DNA of 64,000 bases from NCBI GenBank assembly GCA_905182715.1, contig CAJJCP010000007.1, positions 1-64,000 of the forward strand, given 5' to 3'. Within the stretch, counting starts at the first letter, position 1. Each line of letters opens with the position of its first letter. The notes below the pieces were generated by a model. It was not told the DNA's origin. It worked only from the letters and a program-made list of their open reading frames with translations, and did no database searches. Positions 34,746 through 42,501 of this stretch are shown in pieces. The stretch comes from an uncultured Candidatus Poseidoniales archaeon. GTDB lineage: Archaea > Thermoplasmatota > Poseidoniia > Poseidoniales > Poseidoniaceae. The translations under genes were made by a program, and so were the position numbers.

Positions 34746-35117
34746 ATGTTACAACAAATTGGCATTGTCGCTCTCGGGGGGGCTCTTGGTGCCGCACTCC
34801 GGTATGTGGTGAGTGAATGGGTCTCGGTTGATTCATTTCCTTACGCCACTTTGTCGATCAACCTCGTTGGTTCTTTCCTCTTGGGCGTCATGGCAGTAGG
34901 TTTAGCTCAGAATCTTCTTTCAGCAAATATGGCATTGTTACTGGGTACAGGAGTCCTCGGTGCTTTTACGACCATGTCTACCTTTTCTGTAGAAACGGTT
35001 CAGATGTTTGAGCAAGGTCACGGAAGTTCAGCCATCGTATATGTGTTCATCACAATGGCATTTGGTCCGCTTCTTGCTTTGCTTGGATGGAAACTTGGTC
35101 AATCTATTTTTGTGTAA
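34746..35117 (+). CDS. crcB: CrcB/Fluc fluoride ion channel
   Basis: Four-helix membrane protein of 123 residues exporting fluoride. Family marks: GGALGAALRYVVSEW, SINLVGSFLLGVM, the channel-lining GVLGAFTTMSTFSVE (TTxSTF), and a closing membrane segment. Fluc channels work as antiparallel dimers, so a single gene suffices. No fluoride riboswitch is evident in the 102-base upstream gap, which does have a TATA-like TATTTATTTG near 34,698-34,707. Confidence 0.92.
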   Translation: MLQQIGIVALGGALGAALRYVVSEWVSVDSFPYATLSINLVGSFLLGVMAVGLAQNLLSANMALLLGTGVLGAFTTMSTFSVETVQMFEQGHGSSAIVYVFITMAFGPLLALLGWKLGQSIFV

Positions 35118-35203
35118 AGACATGGATTTATGTAGGGCTTGCTGCTTGCTTCTCTTCAAGGACAACAGAATGAAAAGTTTCGTTAGCCCTAAGAGTTGAA
35201 AAT

Positions 35204-35623
35204 ATGAAAGAACATAATTTAATCCAAACTTTGAATGAAGCCCTCGGATGGGAATTGAGAGCGACCAACATGTACGCTCATTATGCTGCGAATATACGTG
35301 GAATACATCGCCTTCAACTTGCACCTATGTTTACGGAAGAAGCCACAGAATCTACAATGCATGGAGATATCGTTCGAAAAGCAATTGTCAAACTCGGAGG
35401 TATTCCGGTCACAGAAAGAAACTCCCATGAAATTATTCACACGACTCAGTATGAAGAAATGTTAGTTCATTCTCTCGAAACCGAAACGCAAGCAGCTGCT
35501 GTGTATGCCGATATAATGGTCGAAATCGAATCACTAGGCGACCAAGAAATGTATGACGCCATTGAGCAAATTTATCTTGCCGAACTCCGGAGTCTCGAAG
35601 AATTACGGCTCCTCATGGATTAA
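35204..35623 (+). CDS. Ferritin-like/bacterioferritin-type protein
   Basis: Four-helix protein of 139 residues. NEALGWELRATNMYAHYA on helix 1, EEATESTMHGDIVRKAI on helix 2, ETETQAAAVYADIM on helix 3 and IEQIYLAELRSLEEL on helix 4 give a ferritin-like diiron pattern, with the ExxH of helix 2 appearing as ESTMH. Bacterioferritin-type proteins store or detoxify iron; no haem-ligand methionine can be assigned confidently. Its stop abuts the convergent bud32 stop with no gap. Confidence 0.8.
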   Translation: MKEHNLIQTLNEALGWELRATNMYAHYAANIRGIHRLQLAPMFTEEATESTMHGDIVRKAIVKLGGIPVTERNSHEIIHTTQYEEMLVHSLETETQAAAVYADIMVEIESLGDQEMYDAIEQIYLAELRSLEELRLLMD

Positions 35624-36307
35624 TTACCCGTGGTATCGAACACGTGAACGAACATCTTCCAGCCGCTTCAGAACTTGCTGTGAGGTCGGGACGGCGCCAC
35701 CAGATTGTTCAGGTGGTGAACCGAGTCGCTCTTCTTCAGAAGCATAGCCTTCGAGTAACGTGTCGATTGCTCCTTCATGTTCTGGATGTGAGGCGCCAAG
35801 AATTTCATCAATCACATGCAGGTCGATTCCAAAACGTTCAATCTCGTAATCGATTGTAGCGAGTCCAAAATCGATCAACGAGGGATTGGCATTTTCATCG
35901 ACAAGAATATTGTTGGTCGAGAGGTCACCGTGAGTGATGGCTTCTCGGTGAAGTCGGCGAATCAAAGCACCAGTATTTCGTAAAGTCATGTCGATGAAAT
36001 CGTGCGAATATTCATCGCTTCGTAATATTTCAATCAAAGGCAGTCCAGGCATTCGTTCAAGGATTATTCGACCCGATTCAGGGTCGAGGTCCCAAACTGC
36101 GGGAACATTTACTCCTCGTCGTTTGAGCCGGATAAGAAGACGAGACTCACTCATCATTCTTCGATAACCAAGACGAATGTCAAGGTCTGGATGACGCCAT
36201 TTGCGGGGGCGACGGAGTTTGCGTACAGCGTCGAGACCCATCCATGTACCCGCCCATACTTCTGCTTCGGCACCAAGGTGTAAACGCTCGGTCGGGACAA
36301 AGGCCAT
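35624..36307 (-). CDS. bud32: Bud32/PRPK kinase of the KEOPS complex
   Basis: Small atypical protein kinase of 227 residues supporting the Kae1-dependent tRNA t6A37 synthesis. It shows the minimal Bud32 layout: EAEVWAG loop, KLRRPRKWRHPDLDIRLGYRR, ESRLLIRLKRRGVNVPAVW, HRRLHREAITHGDLSTNN with catalytic Asp and Asn (HGDLSTNNIL) and metal-binding DFGLA. The sequence after about 200 (EEERLGSPPEQSGGA) is an unusual extension. Kae1 is usually adjacent or fused in other archaea; it is not in this window. Divergent from nadA by 66 bases. Confidence 0.93.
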   Translation of the reverse strand: MAFVPTERLHLGAEAEVWAGTWMGLDAVRKLRRPRKWRHPDLDIRLGYRRMMSESRLLIRLKRRGVNVPAVWDLDPESGRIILERMPGLPLIEILRSDEYSHDFIDMTLRNTGALIRRLHREAITHGDLSTNNILVDENANPSLIDFGLATIDYEIERFGIDLHVIDEILGASHPEHEGAIDTLLEGYASEEERLGSPPEQSGGAVPTSQQVLKRLEDVRSRVRYHG

Positions 36308-36373
36308 GGAGGGCGCTTTTGTTCCCCATTTATCAACACTTCAGCAAAGGTTTGCTTCAAAAGGGAGGACTTT

Positions 36374-37546
36374 GTGCCAGTGTTGAACAAGATGACCGTA
36401 TCTCTGCCAATGTGTTCCGTGGATTTCATGGATACCACCCTCTCTCCAGAAGAGCAAGCAATTGCTGAGAGAATCGATGAATTACGCGAGCAACTCGGTG
36501 ATGAGTTACTTATTCTTGGCCACCATTACCAACGTGATAGTATCGTCATGCATGCAGATTTCCTCGGAGATTCATTCATGTTAAGCCAAAAGGCGGCTGA
36601 ATCAAAGGCAAAGTACATCGTTTTCTGCGGGGTACATTTCATGGCTGAATCGGCAGATATTCTCACCACAGATGAGCAAATTGTCGTGCTCCCCAACCTG
36701 CGAGCAGGATGCTCAATGGCTGATATGGCTACACTCGTCGATGTTGAATCTGCATGGGATGAACTCTTACTCGAAGCAGGTCTTGAGGACCCGATCCATC
36801 GTGAAGACACGACCGCATTAGCGTCGCCTGATGATCGATTCTTGGTACCAGTCACTTACATGAACAGCAGTGCTGACTTGAAAGACTTCGTTGGCCGACA
36901 TGGAGGAATTGTCTGTACCTCAAGTAATGCGCAGGGCGTTCTCAATTGGGCGTTTGAACGAGCTGGTAAAAACGGTGCTGTCTTGTTTTTCCCCGACCAA
37001 CACCTTGGACGAAACACAGGTCATGCCATGGGGATTCCACTCGATTTAATGCCGACATGGACTCCTGGTATCGGTGCTATGGGTGAACTCAAAGGAAGTC
37101 GAATCATTCTTTGGCACGGCTTCTGTTCAGTTCATAAGCGATTCACAAAGCCTCTGATTGATGATTTCCGTCTTCGCTATCCCGATGGAATCGTTGTTGT
37201 CCATCCTGAATGCCCGATTGAAACTGTGGATGCGAGTGATGCCAATGGTTCCACTCAATTTATTCGCGACTTTGTCGCAAAACAAGCACCTGGTGCTGAG
37301 ATTGCGATTGGAACTGAAATCAATATGGTTGCCCGTTTGGCTGAACAACATCCTGACAAACACATCGAATGTCTTGACACTGAAATATGTCCTTGTTCAA
37401 CAATGTATATGATTCATCCAGCGTATTTAATGGATGTTCTTGAACGAATTGTTGATGGCGAAAAGCCGAATCAAATTCAAGTCCCTCCATCGATTCAAGA
37501 AGGTTCGTTATGGGCACTTGAGCGAATGTTGAGCGTCAAAAAGTGA
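36374..37546 (+). CDS. nadA: Quinolinate synthase NadA
   Basis: 4Fe-4S enzyme condensing iminoaspartate with dihydroxyacetone phosphate to quinolinate in NAD synthesis, 390 residues. Motifs: LGHHYQRDSIVMHADFLGDS, YIVFCGVHFMAESADIL, LPNLRAGCSMADM, CTSSNAQGVLNWAF, FFPDQHLGRN, HPECPIE and CPCSTMYMIHP with the cluster cysteines. GTG at 36,374 is chosen because GGGAGG lies five bases upstream; ATG 36,428 would shorten the protein by 18. The lengthy middle section (about 130-160) is typical of the long subgroup. No nadB or nadC in the window. Confidence 0.93.
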   Translation: MPVLNKMTVSLPMCSVDFMDTTLSPEEQAIAERIDELREQLGDELLILGHHYQRDSIVMHADFLGDSFMLSQKAAESKAKYIVFCGVHFMAESADILTTDEQIVVLPNLRAGCSMADMATLVDVESAWDELLLEAGLEDPIHREDTTALASPDDRFLVPVTYMNSSADLKDFVGRHGGIVCTSSNAQGVLNWAFERAGKNGAVLFFPDQHLGRNTGHAMGIPLDLMPTWTPGIGAMGELKGSRIILWHGFCSVHKRFTKPLIDDFRLRYPDGIVVVHPECPIETVDASDANGSTQFIRDFVAKQAPGAEIAIGTEINMVARLAEQHPDKHIECLDTEICPCSTMYMIHPAYLMDVLERIVDGEKPNQIQVPPSIQEGSLWALERMLSVKK

Positions 37547-39634
37547 CTACTCTTCTTCGAACTTTTTGATGGTTTGCCGTGATTCGGATTGACGTTGTAC
37601 AATATGCGTGAACACCAACAACACACCAATTATAATTCCAATTTGTAAAATTACGTTGGAATAAGGTGTGATTTCAGGAACCCACGAATGAATGTGAATG
37701 GTTACTTCTCCGTCCGCTGATTGCTCGAAATAAACCAAATGATGTTCGAGTACATGCGGACTCCATTGATGCAAGGCGTCAGAAGTCAACAATTGCGTAT
37801 GGTTATTGGTGAGGTTGACGAATTGAATTTCTCCGTCCATATATTTGTCAATTGGATTTGTTGGGTCCAAGTGGTCACGGACCGACCATGCTAAAATGCC
37901 ATTTTTCATCGAAGGTCCACTCACCGCATATTTGGCATTACTTGCAAGCCATTGGTGGCCACTGGAACGGTTGTAGACGACCAAGCGTTCGGTTGCAGAA
38001 ACATTGACAGTCACCGCAATATAATTTTCATCAAATACAAAATCGGTTATTGTCGCATTGGTCATGTCAACAGGCGTTCCCCATGATTCAAGAATTTCAT
38101 CCTCCTCGGGTGTTGTCGAAGCATTGATCTGTTCAATAGTAATTGAGCCAGCAGAGCCAATCCGGGAGAATTGAATACTTGTTGGTTCGTTCTCTAAGAC
38201 CATTGCAATTTCAAGACCATTCGCTCGAATGAGTTGAATATTTGTGACATTAAAACCAAGTGGTACTCCATCTCCCTGTAGGTCATATGCGCTCAATAGC
38301 CCATCCTTTTCGAGTATGATGTACTCAACTTCTTCAGTTCCGGTCAATACGATTTCATCAGGTCTCTCGATGGCAATCGTCAACATTGGTTCATTGGAAG
38401 CGGAGATTGAGTTGAGGTTGAACACCGAAACAGTGGTCTGATTGGCTACTGCGAGTTTGGAGCCGGAGAGGGTATAGGGCGAATCGTATTCGATGCTCCC
38501 GTTCAAAATCTCCCAATTCATCTCAAGGTTCGCAACATCATGAATCACCATCACAGGTCCAGTTGAGCGATTGTCAATGGTTGCCATCCACCCATCTCCA
38601 GTGGCAACATCTTGAGGTGCTTCTATCCCACCAGCAGGCAAAGATTGATGACTTAATTCCCAAGTAATCACCGTAAATAACATCAAAAATACGAGAACTG
38701 CTAAGACTCCAGTTTCCTTACTTTGAGGGTTCCGATAACGTTTGACGACATTTTTACACCGGTTCATGACAATTCCGAGTGCTTTTTTCGGATCGGTCAA
38801 GAGCGTCACAATTCGAGCATTCATGGTTCGCTCATCGAATATTTTCCACCAAGCATCAGAGGTTCGGTCTGCAACTGAGACGGCGAGAGCAGCAATCAGC
38901 ATGCCTCCTATGATGTCTGAAAACCAGTGTATTCCCAAATAAACAATGGTAAAAGCAGTGATGAGTGTGTAGGAGAGAACCAAAGCTCGGTATTTATTCC
39001 AACGGCGGTCTTCATCGAAGCGTGTAAGGCATAACCATACAGCAAATGGTATTCCAATGTGAAGGGAAGGCATTCCGTTTGTAAAGGGGTCAATGCGCCG
39101 AAACCAATCACTGATTTCCGGAGTTAAATCGTACGCGAGAGTTTCCATCCCAGGAATATAATCCCCAGTCACTCGAACATTGAAGAACAGATAAAAGGGA
39201 ATTGCCAAAATGTAGACCCAAGCAATACTAAGTGTCATTCGGTCTGAAATCCATCGGTCATCAAAGAAGGCGAAGTAGAACACAGAAACATAGCAAATAA
39301 ACATGAATCCTGAAACATAAAAATGCGTGAGTGCAATGGTTAACCATTTTGCTTCAAACAGTTGTTGTACTTCCAATACCAGATCTCCTTCGAGTCCGTA
39401 AATGAACGGCGTCATGTCCAAGCCGGTATTCGCAATGATAATGCGGTCTAATTGGTCGAGAATATCCTTTGAGTTGTAAATGATAAACACAATTGAAAGA
39501 TGAATCCAATACCTTCGAAAGAAATCGACAAATGTTGGGAGAGTGATTTTCACCCATGGCGGTTTGAAAACAGGCAACAAGATGACACCAAGCGCTAATG
39601 CACTTACCATCCAAGTCAGATAGATGCCATCCAT
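37547..39634 (-). CDS. PAP2-family membrane enzyme fused to an extracytoplasmic beta-rich domain
   Basis: Protein of 695 residues with two parts. Residues about 1-265 hold six membrane segments and the PAP2/Aur1-type phosphatase motifs NGMPSLHIGIPFAVW (S-x-H) and GIHWFSDIIGGM (H-x-x-x-D). The first motif of the family (KxxxxxxRP) is not obvious, as in AUR1-like members. After another membrane segment (about 309-327) come about 320 residues of secreted beta-strands resembling a propeller (NATITDFVFDENYIAVTVN; SATERLVVYNRSSGHQW), then a final membrane segment. A lipid phosphatase or phosphotransferase role is likely; the fused domain is unusual. It abuts nadA tail to tail. Confidence 0.8.
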   Translation of the reverse strand: MDGIYLTWMVSALALGVILLPVFKPPWVKITLPTFVDFFRRYWIHLSIVFIIYNSKDILDQLDRIIIANTGLDMTPFIYGLEGDLVLEVQQLFEAKWLTIALTHFYVSGFMFICYVSVFYFAFFDDRWISDRMTLSIAWVYILAIPFYLFFNVRVTGDYIPGMETLAYDLTPEISDWFRRIDPFTNGMPSLHIGIPFAVWLCLTRFDEDRRWNKYRALVLSYTLITAFTIVYLGIHWFSDIIGGMLIAALAVSVADRTSDAWWKIFDERTMNARIVTLLTDPKKALGIVMNRCKNVVKRYRNPQSKETGVLAVLVFLMLFTVITWELSHQSLPAGGIEAPQDVATGDGWMATIDNRSTGPVMVIHDVANLEMNWEILNGSIEYDSPYTLSGSKLAVANQTTVSVFNLNSISASNEPMLTIAIERPDEIVLTGTEEVEYIILEKDGLLSAYDLQGDGVPLGFNVTNIQLIRANGLEIAMVLENEPTSIQFSRIGSAGSITIEQINASTTPEEDEILESWGTPVDMTNATITDFVFDENYIAVTVNVSATERLVVYNRSSGHQWLASNAKYAVSGPSMKNGILAWSVRDHLDPTNPIDKYMDGEIQFVNLTNNHTQLLTSDALHQWSPHVLEHHLVYFEQSADGEVTIHIHSWVPEITPYSNVILQIGIIIGVLLVFTHIVQRQSESRQTIKKFEEE

Positions 39635-39644
39635 CAGTTAACCT

Positions 39645-39661
39645 CAACCCCTACGGGGTTG
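39645..39661 (-). promoter_or_regulatory. Hairpin next to the PAP2-gene ribosome-binding site
   Basis: The bases CAACCCC-TAC-GGGGTTG form a perfect 7-bp stem with a 3-base loop, ending 11 bases before the PAP2-gene start codon (39,634) and beside its GAGGT ribosome-binding site. It could hinder translation or terminate the upstream DUF971 message; no T-run follows it. Confidence 0.35.
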
Positions 39662-39716
39662 GGGGTCACACATGAAACCTCGCCAATCAAAAATGCTCGA
39701 TATACCGTTCCTTGGA

Positions 39717-40070
39717 TTACCAAGCACCGTGAACATAGGGTTTTCCATTATCGGGGTCTCTTCTGTTTGCGAGATCCCAAATACGTTCAAATCGAAAGAT
39801 TCCACTTGAACACCCCTGTGTCCATTCAAAACCAAGAGCATAGTTTCCTACAATGCGTACTTTTGGTTTCTCTTTTGGTAATGCTTCGACTTGCCTTCGG
39901 AGATTTTTACTGGCTTCATCCTCGTTTCGGAGGGGTGAACATTTGGCACAAGGGCACGAGTGACGTAAGTCATCATAGGTCACTGAGAATTCTGAACCAT
40001 CAGCATAGGTGAGGAGAACATCGGTTTCTCTTCGTTCGAAACGAGACATTGTTGGCATTTCGTCGGTCAT
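39717..40070 (-). CDS. DUF971 protein (Fe-S/Mrp partner type)
   Basis: Small protein of 117 residues. The core motif VTYDDLRHSCPCAKCS and the later VRIVGNYALGFEWTQGCSSGIFRFERIWDLA match DUF971, the domain at the start of gamma-butyrobetaine hydroxylases and found next to or fused with Mrp/ApbC scaffold proteins. Three clustered cysteines could bind metal or an Fe-S cluster. ATG 40,070 is chosen, 10 bases after the mrp stop. The pairing here supports an Fe-S cluster delivery role, inferred from context. Confidence 0.85.
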   Translation of the reverse strand: MTDEMPTMSRFERRETDVLLTYADGSEFSVTYDDLRHSCPCAKCSPLRNEDEASKNLRRQVEALPKEKPKVRIVGNYALGFEWTQGCSSGIFRFERIWDLANRRDPDNGKPYVHGAW

Positions 40071-40080
40071 GTTTTCACCA

Positions 40081-41088
40081 TCAAATGATTTCAAGCCCTG
40101 CTCCAGGGTCATCCACAATCTGCTCTTGTAATGCAGCAACGATTGCAGCAAAAGCAACAGCGGAAGGGCCTTCTGGTTCACTTACAATTCGGTGAACTCC
40201 GTCGTCTCCACCCCGGACAAACCCAGGGTCAAACGGTAGAGCGCCAAGGAACGGTACGCCAAATTCTTCAGCGGTCAGTTTTCCTCCACCTTTCTTGAAA
40301 ATATCCAAAGTGACGCTGAATTCTCCAGCATCATTTGCAGTTGCTTTCAAAGTCTTTCCAGCAGGAGCAGCAATTTCGATATCTGAGCCCGGAGGTGCCT
40401 TGCCTGAGATGGTGTAGCCACTCATGTTCTCAACGACTCCAAGGACAGGGACTTTCAATGATTCAGAGAAAGTAATCGACTTTCTGCTGTCAAGGAGGGC
40501 CACTTCTTGTGGTGTGGTTACGATGACCATCCCATCAATATCTGGAAGTGATTGTGCTACAGTGAGCGGTTCATCCGATGTGCCTGGAGGGAAATCGATA
40601 ATCAGATAATCGAGGTTTCCCCATTCGACATCACCGATAAATTGCTGAATAGCTCCGAGTTTAATCGGTCCACGCCAAACAACAGGTGTATCTTCACTGT
40701 CAAGTAAAAAGGCCATTGAAATAACTTTGACACCAAGATGGCCTTTCGCAGGATGAATACGTCCGGATTCAACATGCAAGCGCTGTCCATCAAGTCCCAT
40801 CATTTTGGGAACGTTTGGTCCTGTGATATCGATGTCGAGAATACCGACTGAGAGGCCTTGTTGTGCCAGTGAAAGTGCGAGCCCTGTGGAGACTGTAGAT
40901 TTCCCAACACCACCTTTTCCAGACAAGACCATGACCTTGTGCTTGATTTTTTTACCAATTTCTTCCATTGACATCTTACGCTTCATTTGTGCATAAGCCT
41001 GTTCCATTTTCTTTTGTTCTTGAGGAGATGCTTCCGCAGGTGTATCATCCGCATTAGGGTCGTGGGTTGTGACCGGTGAATCCGACAT
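40081..41088 (-). CDS. Mrp/ApbC/NBP35-family ATPase with atypical Ig-like segment in place of CxxC
   Basis: P-loop ATPase of 335 residues that in homologues carries and transfers 4Fe-4S clusters. VLSGKGGVGKSTVSTGLALSL (deviant Walker A, about 54-68), DIDITGPNVPKMMG, LIIDFPPGTSDEPL and VTTPQEVALLD are intact. After VVENMSGY, where the family normally has the cluster-binding CxxC (FxCPHC), the text is ISGKAPPGSDIEIAAP and KTLKATANDAGEFSVTL, which contains no cysteine and resembles bacterial Ig-like (Big_6-type) repeats. GALPFDPGFVRGGD then resumes the family. The protein may bind ATP but hold a cluster differently, or have a different role. Confidence 0.85.
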   Translation of the reverse strand: MSDSPVTTHDPNADDTPAEASPQEQKKMEQAYAQMKRKMSMEEIGKKIKHKVMVLSGKGGVGKSTVSTGLALSLAQQGLSVGILDIDITGPNVPKMMGLDGQRLHVESGRIHPAKGHLGVKVISMAFLLDSEDTPVVWRGPIKLGAIQQFIGDVEWGNLDYLIIDFPPGTSDEPLTVAQSLPDIDGMVIVTTPQEVALLDSRKSITFSESLKVPVLGVVENMSGYTISGKAPPGSDIEIAAPAGKTLKATANDAGEFSVTLDIFKKGGGKLTAEEFGVPFLGALPFDPGFVRGGDDGVHRIVSEPEGPSAVAFAAIVAALQEQIVDDPGAGLEII

Positions 41089-41125
41089 GGACTAAGCACC
41101 GCGCTACCGTACTTCAACCCATCTT

Positions 41126-41497
41126 TTATGGCCGCTTTTGAATCAGCACCCTGCGATGACTTGAATGGAGAATGGCTGTGATGAGGAGAAAGGCCGAAGT
41201 GAGGAGCATATCGAAGGACTGGTCTGCATACGCCCATGCCAATCCAATCGACAAAATCAACCCAACCGAATGCCCGATTGCATTCGCTTGAATTTTTTGT
41301 TCGAGGCTCTGTACTCTTCCCAACACGATGATGCTTGGGCCAACGGTAAATGTCATCAAAGTAATCAATGCGGCAATGAATCTGAATACCATTTCCCACC
41401 CTTGAACAGCGACGATAATATGAGCAAAAAACAGTGCGGCATAGAGCGTTGCTGCAATGCAAATACCGCGAAATAAATTCGAAGCACTTCGGAACAT
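41126..41497 (-). CDS. Small four-helix membrane protein
   Basis: Hydrophobic protein of 123 residues with four membrane segments (about 12-30, 38-58, 75-93 and 96-110) and a basic C-terminus ending HRRVLIQKRP. No family recognised. ATG 41,497 is preferred; an upstream ATG at 41,566 leaves only 8 bases before the divergent arsC start and adds 23 basic residues. It lies just downstream of nothing obvious and upstream of mrp on the same strand, 37 bases away. Confidence 0.6.
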   Translation of the reverse strand: MFRSASNLFRGICIAATLYAALFFAHIIVAVQGWEMVFRFIAALITLMTFTVGPSIIVLGRVQSLEQKIQANAIGHSVGLILSIGLAWAYADQSFDMLLTSAFLLITAILHSSHRRVLIQKRP

Positions 41498-41574
41498 AGT
41501 GATTCGAATTGCCCTTCCTTTGATAATGCTTCTCTTTAGATAATCAATAAATACAGTCGACATCATGGAGAACT

Positions 41575-41934
41575 ATGCGTCTCTTATTTGTCTGTGTTGG
41601 GAATTCTTGCCGATCTCAAATGGCGGAGGGAATTGCTCGTTCAATGGGCCATTTTGCTGATTCTGCAGGGACTCACCCAGCAGGAAGTATCGCCAGTAAT
41701 GCAGTAGTAGTACTCAAGAATCGTGGGATTTCAACCGAAGGGATGGTTCCAAAGAATGTCAACGATTTCTCGGCTGATGATTACGACATGGTCATCTCCA
41801 TGGGGTGTGGAGTTCAATGTCCATTGATGAAACTTGACCAAGATTGGGAATTAGAAGACCCGGTGGGCCAAGCCCTTTCAGTTTACGAATCAACCGCCGA
41901 CGAAATCGAGCGAAGACTCAATCTCTTGCCTTGA
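41575..41934 (+). CDS. arsC: Arsenate reductase (thioredoxin-coupled)/low-Mr phosphotyrosine phosphatase family
   Basis: Enzyme of 119 residues. The P-loop FVCVGNSCRSQMAEG (Cys7, Cys12, Arg13) is that of low-molecular-weight phosphatases. The later MGCGVQCP pair (Cys78, Cys82) and DWELEDPVGQ are typical of thioredoxin-coupled ArsC, in which these two cysteines relay a disulfide. Arsenate reduction is the better prediction, since ordinary tyrosine phosphatases lack that pair. A GGAG ribosome-binding site precedes the ATG. It stands alone and abuts the convergent alba gene; no arsenite pump or ArsR is nearby. Confidence 0.82.
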   Translation: MRLLFVCVGNSCRSQMAEGIARSMGHFADSAGTHPAGSIASNAVVVLKNRGISTEGMVPKNVNDFSADDYDMVISMGCGVQCPLMKLDQDWELEDPVGQALSVYESTADEIERRLNLLP

Positions 41935-42261
41935 TTATTCTTCTTCTTCCTTTTCAGGAACATCGCCAATGCCATCGAGTTCGATTGTTAGAACGCTGAC
42001 AGTCCGTTCTCTTTTGTCATCTTGAGTGAGCGTTTCCGAAGTGCAATGTATTTTTCCAATAACAACTTCTGCCGGTAGACCTTGAGCGATGATTCCATTT
42101 CTTCTCCGGCAAATTTCTGCCACATCTACAGCTCGGCCAATTGTTGCTCCTCGAGCGACAAGCTGAACTTGGCGGTTTCCTTCATCCATAGTCATAACGA
42201 CAGCTCGGACATATGCATGCAATGGTTTTTTTCCAATAAAAATCGAACGTCTTTCCGCCAT
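41935..42261 (-). CDS. alba: Alba DNA/RNA-binding chromatin protein
   Basis: Chromatin protein of 108 residues. SIFIGKKPLHAYVRAVVM gives the nucleic-acid contact lysines (Lys11-Lys12) that are acetylated in Sulfolobus, followed by VQLVARGATIGRAVDVAEICRRR and the beta-hairpin region. The C-terminus ends in a short acidic tail (EKEEEE), longer than usual. It is a strong archaeal marker. GAGATGA precedes the ATG. Confidence 0.95.
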   Translation of the reverse strand: MAERRSIFIGKKPLHAYVRAVVMTMDEGNRQVQLVARGATIGRAVDVAEICRRRNGIIAQGLPAEVVIGKIHCTSETLTQDDKRERTVSVLTIELDGIGDVPEKEEEE

Positions 42262-42374
42262 AGTGTCATCTCTAAAAAGAACTATTCAAGGTCTCTCGGA
42301 TAAGAGTTCGCTTGTCAGGTCACCAAAGTGAATCACTCGAATCGTCTTCTGAATGGGGTGCTGAGTGGCAGGAG

Positions 42375-42446
42375 TACGGACGCCGGGATTTGAACCCGGG
42401 TTCAAGCGTTGGCAACGCTCGGTGATAACCACTACACTACGTCCGT
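42375..42446 (-). tRNA. tRNA-Gly (anticodon GCC)
   Basis: Reverse-strand cloverleaf of 72 bases. The 7-bp acceptor stem ACGGACG/CGTCCGT is perfect. D-arm GTGTAGTGG, anticodon stem GAGCG/CGCTT with loop TTGCCAA (anticodon GCC), and T-arm CCGGG-TTCAAAT-CCCGG follow. Discriminator A at 42,375. CCA is not encoded. A TATA box lies about 31 bases upstream. Confidence 0.93.
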
Positions 42447-42472
42447 AGATGTATTCACCCGTAAGAACAGGA

Positions 42473-42480
42473 GTATAAAC
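42473..42480 (-). promoter_or_regulatory. TATA box of tRNA-Gly(GCC)
   Basis: The reverse strand reads GTTTATAC. Its centre is about 31 bases from the tRNA 5' end, consistent with initiation a few bases before the mature tRNA. Confidence 0.5.
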
Positions 42481-42501
42481 GGTTGTCGGCTCGCCTTAGT
42501 G

